Origin: Halomonas halophila
Lineage (GTDB): Bacteria; Pseudomonadota; Gammaproteobacteria; Pseudomonadales; Halomonadaceae
Length of the DNA: 64,000 bases
Direction of reading: 5' to 3'
Assembly (NCBI RefSeq): GCF_030406665.1
Contig: NZ_CP129121.1
Span: forward strand, 3,472,001 to 3,536,000
The notes under the pieces are model-generated. The model did no database searches. It saw only the letters and a program-made list of their open reading frames with translations, and was not told the DNA's origin. The position numbers and the translations under genes are program-made. How positions within the stretch are numbered: the stretch's first letter is position 1; every line of letters starts with the position of its first letter. Of the stretch, positions 34,040 to 42,470 are shown piece by piece.

Positions 34040-36177
34040 CCGGCCCGCCCTCGCGCCTCGCAGGGGCACGCATCACCCAATGGGCAAGGACCACCGCTGT
34101 CCGGCTTCTGGCAAGGCTCCACCAGCGGTGTGTGAGCTACCATGGCCTGGTCAAGCCGATGGCCAAAGATCGGGCCCAGCGTCACGTCCTGGCTCACCTC
34201 CGGCTCAGCATGTCCGGGCCGTAACGGCGCCTGGGCGCCCTGCCCGGTGCCGCTGCCGGGACTGCCGCCGGCGTTCACCTTGATGCTGGGGCCGACGATG
34301 GTGATGCCGCCGCCGTCGATCTTGAGGAAGCTGCCGCCGGCGGCCAGGGTCAGCTCGCTGCCGGCTTCCAGCACCGCCTTCTGGCCGGCCTTGATGTGCA
34401 GCTCGCGGCCGCTCTCGGTGAGCCAGGCCTGGCCGGCGCTCAGGTGCAGGCTGCCGTCGACGGTCAGGTGCTGGGCGCCGTCGCTCTTCTCGCGCCGCTC
34501 GCCGTGCACTGTGTGGTGATCGTCGCGGTCGATCTCGCCGATGCGGTCGCGTTTGATCCCGAGATCGCTGTCGCGACGGATCTCCTCGGTGCGGTCATTC
34601 TCGGTCAGCAGCTCCAGATCCTTCTGGGCGTGCCACCAGATCTGTTCCTGGTCGTGCTGGTCCTCGAAGCGCAGCTCGTTGAAGCCCTCGCCCTGGTGGG
34701 TCTGGGTTCGCAGCACGGTGCGCGTCTTGTGTTCCGGCAGCGAATACGGCGGCGTGTTGACCGCGTGGTAGGTGCGCCCGGTGACCAGCGGCTGGTCCGG
34801 GTCGCCCTCGAGGAAGGAGACGATCACCTCGTGGCCGATGCGCGGGATCGCCATCATGCCGTAGCCGCCGCCGGCCCAGCCCTGGCTAACGCGCAGCCAG
34901 GCGCTGGCGGTTTCATTGGGCTCGGCGTAGCGGTCCCAGGGGAACTGGCAACGCACCCGGCCATGTTCGTCGCAGTGGATCTCCTCGCCCTCCGGGCCGA
35001 CCACGAAGGCCACCTGGGGGCCATCGACCCGCGGCTTGGGCCGGGGTTCGGGGCGCCAGGCGGCATCGTCCGGGGTCAGGCTCAGGGTGTTGTAGTAGCG
35101 GGTCATGGCTTCCGAGCCTGTCTTCCCACCTTGGCCCCGCAGGCCTTGCGCCTGAGCGGCATCTTCCTCTAATGCCTGGGGCTGATCGCCCTGGTGCACC
35201 ACCTTGATGACCTGCCAGCCGCGGTTGAACTCGCCGACGTCGTGGTCGGCCAGGGTGAAGCGCGCGCCCGGGGTGAGCTCCGGCAGATCGCTCTCGCCGT
35301 CGAGGGTCAGGGCATCGTGGCGCAGGTGCTCGAGCCGGTGGCGGGTGAAGGCCCGGCCCGAGGCATCGGCCTTGTAGCGGCCCGGGTAGTCGTAGTGCTC
35401 GTAGTCCTCCCGCTGGCTGTGCTGTTCCAGCCGCTGGCCCTGTTGGTCGTGCAGCTGCGCATAGGCCGGCTGCTTGAACGAGTAGTCCTTGAGCTGGGCC
35501 CGGGCCGGGCGCACCCGGGCGGTCTGGGTCAGCCGCCGCAGATGGCGCTGGGGCGGCGTGCCGCCGGCGCGATGGTGATAGCTGCGCTCGCCGAGGCCGG
35601 TGAGCACCTGCGGATCGTCGGCGAACACCAGTCGGTGGGCGCCGAGGTCGGCATCCTCAAATTCATGGAAATAGAACAGCCCTTCCTCGGCGGCCAGGCG
35701 CTCGAGGAATTCGAGGTCGGTCTCGCGGTACTGCACGCAGTACTCGCGCTTGGCCGGCTCGCGGGTCACCGCGAAGGCCACGTCGGTCAGGCCGCGCTCC
35801 TCGCACAGGGTATTGAGGATGGTCAGAGGCGAGACGCGCTGGAAGATGCGCGAGTTCTGGCGCAGCGAGAGCCGCCACAGCGAGGGGCGGATCACCACCT
35901 CGTAGAAGCTGCGGCGATGGCCGCGGTCGCCGCGGCCGAATTCGGCCACGATGCCGTGGACCCGGCGCTGGGCCACGCCGTCCTGCCATACGGTCAGGCT
36001 CGCCGGGCGGTCGAGCAGCGCCTCCGGCGAGAGGTCGGCGGCCCGGCTGGCGACGCGCACCCGCAGGTAGAAGGGCGCCGAGAGCGCCTCTTCATGGGTG
36101 AAGTCGACGACGGCCAGGTCGGCGTCCTCGGCCCCCGTGAGGCTGAGGGTGAACTGCAGTCCATTGGCCTGGGTCAT
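34036..36177 (-). CDS. vgrG: Type VI secretion spike protein VgrG
   Basis: A 713-residue tail-spike protein. The gp27-like part (residues ~1-380) includes RPSLWRLSLRQNSRIFQ, YCVQYRETDLEFLERLAAEEGLFYFHEF and DYEHYDYPGRYK; the gp5-like OB/needle part follows with GRVRCQFPWDR, WLRVSQGWAGGGYGMMAIPRIGHEVIVSFLEGDPDQPLVTGRTYH (cited in pieces at residues ~430-480) and a beta-helix with DVTLGP-type repeats. The last ~28 residues hold four cysteines (C-x8-C-x5-C-x-C) and no enzymatic domain or PAAR. The start follows AGGAGGG; an ATG 39 bases upstream is less likely. Confidence 0.95.
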   Translation of the reverse strand: MTQANGLQFTLSLTGAEDADLAVVDFTHEEALSAPFYLRVRVASRAADLSPEALLDRPASLTVWQDGVAQRRVHGIVAEFGRGDRGHRRSFYEVVIRPSLWRLSLRQNSRIFQRVSPLTILNTLCEERGLTDVAFAVTREPAKREYCVQYRETDLEFLERLAAEEGLFYFHEFEDADLGAHRLVFADDPQVLTGLGERSYHHRAGGTPPQRHLRRLTQTARVRPARAQLKDYSFKQPAYAQLHDQQGQRLEQHSQREDYEHYDYPGRYKADASGRAFTRHRLEHLRHDALTLDGESDLPELTPGARFTLADHDVGEFNRGWQVIKVVHQGDQPQALEEDAAQAQGLRGQGGKTGSEAMTRYYNTLSLTPDDAAWRPEPRPKPRVDGPQVAFVVGPEGEEIHCDEHGRVRCQFPWDRYAEPNETASAWLRVSQGWAGGGYGMMAIPRIGHEVIVSFLEGDPDQPLVTGRTYHAVNTPPYSLPEHKTRTVLRTQTHQGEGFNELRFEDQHDQEQIWWHAQKDLELLTENDRTEEIRRDSDLGIKRDRIGEIDRDDHHTVHGERREKSDGAQHLTVDGSLHLSAGQAWLTESGRELHIKAGQKAVLEAGSELTLAAGGSFLKIDGGGITIVGPSIKVNAGGSPGSGTGQGAQAPLRPGHAEPEVSQDVTLGPIFGHRLDQAMVAHTPLVEPCQKPDSGGPCPLGDACPCEARGRAG

Positions 36178-36336
36178 GGCATCCCTCCTGGAGGCCGTGT
36201 CCGTTCCTTGGGTCACCGGCCGCGAAGGGCCGGCGAAAGGGGTAGATTACGCGAGTGCGACGCCGACACAAGTCGGCGGCGGCATGCCTCAGGGCTCGCC
36301 TGACGGACGAGAACGACCAGCGCTGAGACATGCCGC

Positions 36337-36358
36337 CGCCAGGGCCGAGGCCCTGGCG
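36337..36358 (-). terminator. Perfect hairpin between hcp and vgrG
   Basis: CGCCAGGGCC and GGCCCTGGCG are complementary around a two-base centre, 58 bases after the hcp stop. With no T-run it may only attenuate, giving more hcp than vgrG mRNA. Confidence 0.5.
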
Positions 36359-36415
36359 ACGAAGACGGTGCCCGCCGGCGCGAGCATGGGCGGGGCACCG
36401 CAGGGCGCGAGGCGA

Positions 36416-36934
36416 TCAGGCCTCGATCGGGGCGCGCCAGTCGTCGGAACCGGAGGTGCCGGCGACGGTGTGTTCCCAGTCGATCTTGCGGTAGGCCAGG
36501 GACACGTCCATCAGCTGGGTGAACTCGGCGCTGTTGGAATCCTGGGCGTGGGGCATGCGCAGGTTGATGTCGACGATGGTGGCGTCGGTCAGCGAGGTGG
36601 TGAAGAAGTGCTCCTGCTTGCCCTCGACGGAGGTGCGGTACCACTTCAGCTCGACGTTCGGCAGCATCTCGCCGGAGGCCAGGGCGTTGTACATCAGCGG
36701 CACGGCCTTGTTCAGGGCCACGGTGAAGATGAACGGCTTGTGGGCACGCTGGCCGGCGGGCTGGCCGGACTGCGGGTCGGTCGGCACGGTGACGATGTGC
36801 TTGAATTCCTGCACCAGCATCTGGTCCTCGTGGCCTTCGACATAGATGTTGCCGACGGACTCGGGGGTGAAGGCACCGGCGGTGATGTTGCCCTGGGTCT
36901 GGCCTTCGATGCTGATATAACACGGGGTAGGCAT
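36416..36934 (-). CDS. hcp: Type VI secretion tube protein Hcp
   Basis: A 172-residue Hcp1-family protein that forms the hexameric inner tube. Family blocks: PCYISIEGQTQGNITAGAFT, GHEDQMLVQEFKHIVTVP, PFIFTVALNKAVPLMYNALASGE and TTSLTDATIVDINLRMP. AAGGAGC lies seven bases before the ATG at 36934. It is the first gene of the leftward accessory cluster; none of the core machinery (TssBC, TssJKLM, ClpV) is in the window, so it must use an apparatus encoded elsewhere. A sigma54-type promoter lies 51-66 bases upstream. Confidence 0.96.
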   Translation of the reverse strand: MPTPCYISIEGQTQGNITAGAFTPESVGNIYVEGHEDQMLVQEFKHIVTVPTDPQSGQPAGQRAHKPFIFTVALNKAVPLMYNALASGEMLPNVELKWYRTSVEGKQEHFFTTSLTDATIVDINLRMPHAQDSNSAEFTQLMDVSLAYRKIDWEHTVAGTSGSDDWRAPIEA

Positions 36935-36984
36935 GTGTCTGCTCCTTGACGATGAATGACGGTGTCCGATGGACGTCTTAAAGG

Positions 36985-37000
36985 AGCACTTCCTGGGCCA
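36985..37000 (-). promoter_or_regulatory. Likely sigma54 (-24/-12) promoter of hcp
   Basis: On the minus strand TGGCCCAGGAAGTGCT keeps the invariant GG and GC with exactly ten bases between them and matches 9 of 12 consensus positions. Start of transcription would be near 36975, about 40 bases before the hcp ATG. hcp operons of Vibrio and Pseudomonas are often sigma54-dependent. Confidence 0.6.
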
Positions 37001-37020
37001 GGATGGCCATATCTCTTGCA

Positions 37021-37033
37021 AATCAGCGTGTTA
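37021..37033 (+). promoter_or_regulatory. IHF-like binding site upstream of hcp
   Basis: AATCAGCGTGTTA matches WATCAANNNNTTR at all but one defined position. It lies between the sigma54-like promoter and the palindromes, next to the AT-rich TTATAAAAATCAC. Confidence 0.5.
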
Positions 37034-37067
37034 TAAAAATCACGCCGCGCCAGGCTAAATACGTTTA

Positions 37068-37122
37068 GGCAAGATCTTGCCCAGATCGAGCAAGAAGTTG
37101 CCCAGCGGGCAAGATCTTGCCC
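37068..37122. promoter_or_regulatory. Three palindromes, putative enhancer sites for the hcp promoter
   Basis: GGCAAGATCTTGCC occurs identically at 37068-37081 and 37108-37121, with the related palindrome GCAAGAAGTTGC at 37090-37101 between them. Centres are spaced by 21 and 19 bases, i.e. two helical turns, so three dimers could bind one face. They end 25 bases from the uvrD stop and lie 68-137 bases upstream of the sigma54-like promoter. Confidence 0.6.
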
Positions 37123-37146
37123 GCCGCCGCGATGACGAACCGGCCG

Positions 37147-39345
37147 CTACAGGGGCGTCAGCTTGGCGAACCCCAGCACCAGCCATTTGTCGCCCTCGCC
37201 CTCGAAGCTGACCTGCACCCGGGCGCGCTCGCCCTCGCCCTCGGCGTTGAGGATCACGCCCTCGCCGAAGATCGGGTGGCTGACCCGCTGGCCCAGCGCC
37301 AGCGAGGGCAGGTCGGCGCCGCCGTCGACGCTCTCCTGGCGCGGGCCGGGGCGCGAGGCGGTGACCGGCCGCGAGACCTGGCCGCGCAGGCGCACCTCCT
37401 CGAGGCAGTCCTCGGGCAGCTCGCGCAGGAAGCGCGACGGCCGCTGGAAGGTCTCCTTGCCGTGCAGCCGGCGCAGCTCGGCGTGGGTCAGGTAGAGCTT
37501 CTGCATCGCCCGGGTCAGGCCCACGTAGCACAGCCGGCGCTCCTCCTCGAGGCGGCCGGGCTCCTCCATCGACATCTTGTGCGGGAACAGCCCCTCCTCG
37601 ACGCCGGCCACGAACACCACCGGGAACTCCAGGCCCTTGGCCGAGTGCAGAGTCATCAGCTGCACGCAGTCCTCGAACTCGTCGGCCTCGTGCTCGCCGG
37701 CGTTGAGCGCGGCCTCGGCGAGGAACGCCTCCAGCGCGGCCATGCCCTCGCCGGCCTCCACGGTGTCCAGGGTCTCGCCCTGGCTGAAGGCCTTGGCGGC
37801 GGTGACCAGCTCCTCGAGGTTCTCGACCCGGGCCTGGCCCTTCTCGCCCTTCTCGTTGCGGTGGTGCTCGACCAGCCCGGTGCGCTCGTTGACGTGATCG
37901 ATGATCTCGTGGAGCGCCATGCCGGAGGTCTCGTCGTCGAGCCGCTCGATCAGGTCGGCGAAGGCCTTCACCGAGGACACCGCGCGGCCCTTGAGCGAGC
38001 CGTCGAGCTGGGCGTCGTGCAGCGCCTGCCACAGCGAGATGCCGGTATGGCGGGCGCGTTCGCGCAGGATCTCGACGGTGCGGGTGCCGATACCGCGCGC
38101 CGGCACGTTGATCACCCGCTCCAGCGAGGCGTCGTCGTCGCGGTTGAGCAGCAGCCGCAGGTAGGCCAGGGCGTTCTTGATCTCCAGGCGCTCGTAGAAG
38201 CGCTGGCCGCCGTAGATGCGGTAGGGCACGCCCTGGCGGATCAGCGTCTCCTCGATCACCCGCGACTGGGCGTTGGAGCGATAGAGGATGGCGATCTCGC
38301 GGCGCGTCATGCCCTCCTCGACCTTCTCGCGGATGGTGTCGACGATGAAGCGCGCCTCGTCCAGGTCGTTGAAGCCGCCGTACAGCGAGATCGGCTCGCC
38401 GCGGTCGCCGGCGGTCCACAGCTCCTTGCCCATGCGCTCGGCGTTGTGGCGAATCAGGGCGTTGGCGGCGTCGAGGATGGCGCTGGTCGAGCGGTAGTTC
38501 TGCTCCAGGCGCACCGTCTTGGTGGCGGGGAACTCGTCCTCGAAGCGGCGGATGTTCTCGATCCGCGCGCCGCGCCAGCCGTAGATCGACTGGTCGTCGT
38601 CGCCGACCACGGTCATCGGCGTGGTCATGCCGGTGAGCAGCTTCAGCCAGGCGTACTGCAGGGTGTTGGTGTCCTGGAACTCGTCGACCAGCACGTGGGC
38701 GAAGCGCTCCTGATAGTGGGCCAGCAGGGCGGGATTGTCGCGCAACAGCTCGAGGCTTCGCAGCAGCAGCTCGCCGAAGTCGACCAGGCCACCGCGCTCG
38801 CAGGTCAGCTGGTAGCGCTCGTAGAGCTCGACCATCTGGGTCATGTAGGCGTCGCCGTGGGCGTCCACCTGATGAGGGCGCAGCCCCTCCTCCTTGCAGC
38901 CGGAGATGAACGACTGCACCTGGCGCGGCGGGAAGCGCTCGTCGTCGACGTTATGGTCCTTGAGCAGCCGCTTGATCAGGCGCAGCTGGTCGTCGCCGTC
39001 GATGATCTGGAAGTGCTGGGGCAGCCGCGCGTCCTGCCAATGGGTGCGCAGCAGGCGATGGGCGATGGAGTGGAAGGTGCCGACCCAGACGTGGCGCAGC
39101 GAGATGCCCAGCAGCGCCTCCAGGCGGGTACGCATCTCGCGGGCCGCCTTGTTGGTGAAGGTCACCGCCAGCACGGCGTAGGGCGAGAGCCCCTCGGCCT
39201 GCATCAGCCAGGCGATGCGATGTACCAGCACCCGTGTCTTGCCGGAGCCGGCGCCGGCCAATACCAGCATGTTGCCCTGGGGCGCGCTGACGGCCTCACG
39301 CTGGGCCGGGTTCATGTGGTCGAGAATCGCCGTGACGTCGTCCAT
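37147..39345 (-). CDS. uvrD: DNA helicase II
   Basis: A superfamily 1A helicase for nucleotide-excision and mismatch repair, 732 residues (E. coli 720). Motifs in order: Walker A LAGAGSGKTRVL near residue 30, TFTNKAAREMR, GTFHSIAHRLLR, Walker B VDEFQDTN, GDDDQSIYGWRGA, LEQNYRS, TLHSAKGLEFPVV and RRLCYVGLTRA, then the C-terminal Tudor-like extension (LALGQRVSHPIFGEG). It is monocistronic, with its stop 25 bases from the palindromes upstream of hcp. Confidence 0.97.
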   Translation of the reverse strand: MDDVTAILDHMNPAQREAVSAPQGNMLVLAGAGSGKTRVLVHRIAWLMQAEGLSPYAVLAVTFTNKAAREMRTRLEALLGISLRHVWVGTFHSIAHRLLRTHWQDARLPQHFQIIDGDDQLRLIKRLLKDHNVDDERFPPRQVQSFISGCKEEGLRPHQVDAHGDAYMTQMVELYERYQLTCERGGLVDFGELLLRSLELLRDNPALLAHYQERFAHVLVDEFQDTNTLQYAWLKLLTGMTTPMTVVGDDDQSIYGWRGARIENIRRFEDEFPATKTVRLEQNYRSTSAILDAANALIRHNAERMGKELWTAGDRGEPISLYGGFNDLDEARFIVDTIREKVEEGMTRREIAILYRSNAQSRVIEETLIRQGVPYRIYGGQRFYERLEIKNALAYLRLLLNRDDDASLERVINVPARGIGTRTVEILRERARHTGISLWQALHDAQLDGSLKGRAVSSVKAFADLIERLDDETSGMALHEIIDHVNERTGLVEHHRNEKGEKGQARVENLEELVTAAKAFSQGETLDTVEAGEGMAALEAFLAEAALNAGEHEADEFEDCVQLMTLHSAKGLEFPVVFVAGVEEGLFPHKMSMEEPGRLEEERRLCYVGLTRAMQKLYLTHAELRRLHGKETFQRPSRFLRELPEDCLEEVRLRGQVSRPVTASRPGPRQESVDGGADLPSLALGQRVSHPIFGEGVILNAEGEGERARVQVSFEGEGDKWLVLGFAKLTPL

Positions 39346-39412
39346 AGCGGGAAGGCATCGCTGCTCGGAAAATGGCCCGACAGCTTACCATATCGCGCCG
39401 GTCACGGCCGGT

Positions 39413-40273
39413 TCAGGACTCGTCGGGCTCCGGATAGCGCAGCGAGTTGAGGCTCTTCTTCACCGACTTGAGCTGCTCGGCGAGCCTGGGGCCGCGGGAC
39501 TTGGCCACGCCGACCGCCAGCACGTCGATCATCACCAGGTGGGCGATCCGCGAGCTCATCGGGGTATAGATCTCGGTGTCCTCGTGAACGTCGATGTACA
39601 GCGGCAGGGTCACCTCCTCCGCCAGCGGCGAGCCGCTGGGGCACAGTCCGATCACCGTGGCGCCGGCCTCGCGGGCCAGGCGCACGCTGGCCACCAGGGC
39701 CCGGGTGCGCCCGGTCTGGGAGATCGCCACCACCACGTCGCCCTCCTTGAGCGTCACCGCCGACATGTTCTGCATGTGCGGGTCGGTGTAGGCGGCGGTG
39801 GATATCTGCAGGCGGAAGAACTTGTGCTGGGCGTCGAAGGCCACCGCGCCGGAGGCGCCGAAGCCGTAGAACTCGACCCGGTTGGCCATGCCCAGGGCAT
39901 TGATCGCCTGGCTCAGCGAATCGTTGTCCAGGCGGTCGCGCACCGAGAGCAGGGTGCCCACCGTGGAGTCGAAGATGCTCTGGGAGAATTCCGCCACCGA
40001 GTCGCTGTCGTTCATCGAGAACTGGGCGAACTGGCTGCCGGTGGCCAGCATCTGGGCCAGCTTGAGCTTGAAGTCCTGGAAGCCGTTGCAGCCCAGGGCG
40101 CGACAGAAGCGCACCACCGTCGGCTCGCTGACCTTGGCCTCGGTGGCCAGGTCGACGATGCGCATATGGATCACTTCATCGGGATTGCGCAGCACGAACC
40201 TCGCCACCTTCTGCTCGGAGCGGCGGAAGTGCGTCATGCGGCGTCTCATTTCATCGAACAGGCCAAGGCTCAC
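39413..40273 (-). CDS. hexR: RpiR-family regulator HexR
   Basis: A 286-residue regulator. The N-terminal helix-turn-helix (VARFVLRNPDEVIHMRIVDLATEAKVSEPTVVRFCRALG, residues ~20-58) is followed by a SIS sugar-phosphate domain (VEFYGFGASGAVAFDAQHKF, GDVVVAISQTGRTRALV). HexR proteins repress Entner-Doudoroff and central carbon genes and release DNA when they bind 2-keto-3-deoxy-6-phosphogluconate. GTG at 40273 is chosen because AGGAG is seven bases upstream; the frame is open to an ATG at 40348. None of its usual targets (zwf, edd, eda) is in the window. Confidence 0.9.
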   Translation of the reverse strand: MSLGLFDEMRRRMTHFRRSEQKVARFVLRNPDEVIHMRIVDLATEAKVSEPTVVRFCRALGCNGFQDFKLKLAQMLATGSQFAQFSMNDSDSVAEFSQSIFDSTVGTLLSVRDRLDNDSLSQAINALGMANRVEFYGFGASGAVAFDAQHKFFRLQISTAAYTDPHMQNMSAVTLKEGDVVVAISQTGRTRALVASVRLAREAGATVIGLCPSGSPLAEEVTLPLYIDVHEDTEIYTPMSSRIAHLVMIDVLAVGVAKSRGPRLAEQLKSVKKSLNSLRYPEPDES

Positions 40274-40387
40274 GCGGCACTCCTGGATCGGCGGATTCGA
40301 GGGGGAATGCCCACAGTATGCCCCAACCGACGCCCCCATGGGCAGCAAGGCGCCGAAAGGATCGTTGACACTCCTATCTTCATCATT

Positions 40388-40406
40388 CTGTCAAGAGGCG
40401 TATAGT
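40388..40406 (+). promoter_or_regulatory. Possible promoter -10 element for the small gene at 40477
   Basis: TATAGT (40401-40406) matches the -10 consensus at five of six positions, 71 bases before the ATG. No good -35 box is at 16-18 bases; TTGACA at 40365-40370 is too far. The region also includes the hexR upstream sequence on the other strand. Confidence 0.3.
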
Positions 40407-40476
40407 AAGAATTGCAGTGTCGCGCAGCGTCCCTGATTCGATGCCGGCACCCTCACTGCAGACAGGAGAGTCGATC

Positions 40477-40686
40477 ATGCGTAATGTCGAACGGTTATCC
40501 TCCGTCAAGAGCGAACTCCTCGACATCTTCATGAGCATGGAAGTCGTCGAGCACGAAGAACGCTCCCGTACCGCCGCCCAGCGCAACCTGCGCGCCCGCC
40601 GCGGCATCGAGCTCCACGAGGAGTTCAAGCGTCTCAGCCAGGACATCGCCGACCTGCCCGAGGACGACGCCGACGAGATGCACTGA
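40477..40686 (+). CDS. Small conserved protein, possibly PA3496 family
   Basis: A 69-residue charged protein with no membrane segment. The C-terminal half (RNLRARRGIELHEEFKRLSQDI, acidic tail LPEDDADEMH) resembles the small A-R-R-x-I-E-x-x-x-E-x-x-R-L proteins annotated as PA3496 family (putative envelope integrity); the match is from memory and tentative. AGGAG precedes the ATG at good spacing. It is divergent from hexR and followed by a terminator at 40721. Confidence 0.6.
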   Translation: MRNVERLSSVKSELLDIFMSMEVVEHEERSRTAAQRNLRARRGIELHEEFKRLSQDIADLPEDDADEMH

Positions 40687-40720
40687 TCCCGACTCCCGCG
40701 ACCGCAGGCATCCAACGCAA

Positions 40721-40745
40721 AGAGCCCCGCACGGGGCGGGGCTCT
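40721..40745. terminator. Hairpin terminator between the small gene and the NSS transporter gene
   Basis: AGAGCCCCGC pairs with GCGGGGCTCT around a five-base loop. On the minus strand it is followed by TTTGCGTT, so it should terminate the convergent transporter gene; on the plus strand it follows the small gene by 34 bases. Confidence 0.7.
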
Positions 40746-40781
40746 CGGGCGCAGGAGACATCTCCCGACATCGCCGTGCCA

Positions 40782-42128
40782 TCAGAGGCTGGTGAAGAAC
40801 ACCACGGCCACGCCGATCGGCGCGATGAAACGGGTGATCAGGCTCCACAGGCTGAAGTCGTAGACGTCCATGCCCAGCTCGCGGCGCACGCTTTCCTTGT
40901 CGAGGCACCAGGCGGTGAAGACGATGGCGCCCAGGCCGGTGAGCGGCAGCATGAACTTGCTGGTCACCTTGTCCAGCAGGTCGAAGACGTTCAGGCCGAA
41001 CAGCACCGGGTCGCTCCACAGGTTGAACGACAGCAGCGCGGCGATGCCCAGCGCCCAGGCCGCCACGCCGGCCACCAGGGCGGAGCCCACGCGCGGCAGC
41101 GGGGTGCGCTCCTCGACGAACTCCACCACCGGCTCGAGCAGCGAGATGGCCGAGGTCAGGGCGGCAAAGGTCAGCAGCAGGAAGAACAGCAGGCCGACCA
41201 CGATGCCACCGCCCATCTGGCCGAACGCCAGCGGCAGGGTGACGAAGATCAGCCCCGGGCCGGAAGCCACATCGAGGTCGTTGGCGAACACCAGCGGGAA
41301 GATCGCCAGGCCGGCGCCCAGCGCGATCACGGTATCCATGATCACCACGGTACGCGCGGTCTTGAGCAGGTTGACCTCTTCTCCCAGGTAGGAGCCGTAG
41401 GCCATCATGATGCCCATGCCCAGCGAAAGGGTGAAGAAGGCATGGCCCAGGGCCGCCAGCACGGTCTCGCCGGACAACTTGCTCCAGTCCGGGTTGAACA
41501 GGTAGGCGAGCGCCTCGCCGAAGTGGCCGGTGGTCATGCCGTAGCCGACCAGTACCACCATCAGCACGCCCAGCGCCGGCATCAGGATGCGCGCGGCGCT
41601 CTCGATGCCCTGGGTGACGCCGCGGGCCACGATGCCGATGACCAGCAGCATGAATACCGAATGGCCGGCCAGCAGCAGCCCCGGGCTGCCCAGCATGTCA
41701 TTGAACAGTTCGCCGATGCCGTCGGCGCCCTGACCGCTGAAGGCACCGGTGACGGAGTTCAGGGTGTAGTACAGCGACCAGCCGCCGATCACGCTGTAGA
41801 AGGACAGGATCAGGAAGGCACCGAGGATGCCGCTGATACCGACCACCATCCAGGCCCGTGTGCGGCCGGAGGCCTTGGCCAGGTCGGCCATGGCATTGGC
41901 GGGGTTGTTCTGACCGCGGCGGCCGATCATCCACTCGGTGACCAGGATCGGCAGGCCGATCAGCGCGATGCACAGCAGGTAGACCAGCACGAAGGCCGCG
42001 CCCCCGCTCTCGCCCACCATGTAGGGGAACTTCCAGATATTGCCCAGACCGACCGCCGAGCCGGTGGCGGCGAGGATGAAGCCCAGCCGGGACGACCAGT
42101 GCGCGTGTTGCTGTTGCTTGAGGGACAT
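40782..42128 (-). CDS. Sodium-dependent amino-acid transporter (NSS/LeuT family)
   Basis: A 448-residue, probably 11-helix sodium symporter. The first helix WSSRLGFILAATGSAVGLGNIWKFPYMVGESGGAAFVLVY (residues ~11-50) contains the unwound sodium and substrate site typical of NSS transporters; FFTLSLGMGIMMAYGSYL in helix 6 is the second signature. Bacterial NSS proteins carry leucine, tryptophan, tyrosine or similar amino acids; the substrate here is not determined. AAGGTGAA is the ribosome-binding site. The gene has an unusually long (342-base) upstream gap. Confidence 0.92.
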   Translation of the reverse strand: MSLKQQQHAHWSSRLGFILAATGSAVGLGNIWKFPYMVGESGGAAFVLVYLLCIALIGLPILVTEWMIGRRGQNNPANAMADLAKASGRTRAWMVVGISGILGAFLILSFYSVIGGWSLYYTLNSVTGAFSGQGADGIGELFNDMLGSPGLLLAGHSVFMLLVIGIVARGVTQGIESAARILMPALGVLMVVLVGYGMTTGHFGEALAYLFNPDWSKLSGETVLAALGHAFFTLSLGMGIMMAYGSYLGEEVNLLKTARTVVIMDTVIALGAGLAIFPLVFANDLDVASGPGLIFVTLPLAFGQMGGGIVVGLLFFLLLTFAALTSAISLLEPVVEFVEERTPLPRVGSALVAGVAAWALGIAALLSFNLWSDPVLFGLNVFDLLDKVTSKFMLPLTGLGAIVFTAWCLDKESVRRELGMDVYDFSLWSLITRFIAPIGVAVVFFTSL

Positions 42129-42470
42129 AATTCACCTTGAAGGGTCGTGTCGCCATCGATCGATCGGATGCGATGACGTTCTGATTGTTGTCGCCACGTC
42201 CACGCCGTGCCGGATCTCGGTTCGGCGCATTCAAGAGCATAACGCATGCCAAGCAGGATCACTACCAGGGCTGCGTTTCCACCGGGGATGGAAGGTGGAA
42301 ACCGCAAGGAAACACCGCGACACCCCACAGGGGTTAGGCGTGAGGGTCGGCGATATTCGATGGCAAGTGACGAGCGAGTCGTAACATATCCGATCGTCTG
42401 CCCGGAGGCCACCCATGGCGGCAAAACCACGCAGCGCGCGGCCTCCCGTTCAGAACGTGGCGCTGGTGGC
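42129..42470 (-). other. 342-bp intergenic region upstream of the NSS transporter gene
   Basis: No convincing ORF. Next to the DUF72 stop GGAGGCC and GGCCTCC (about 42402 and 42440) can pair across a long loop. GTTTCCACC (42275-42283) and GGTGGAAAC (42294-42302) form a perfect 9-bp hairpin with a ten-base loop. No clear promoter was identified. It may be a structured leader of the transporter mRNA; no known riboswitch class was recognised. Confidence 0.4.

Noticed and set aside
37000..37025. Second -24/-12-like element on the plus strand (TGGCC...TTGCAA)
   Set aside because: GG and GC are separated by 11 bases instead of 10 and it points away from hcp toward the uvrD 3' end.
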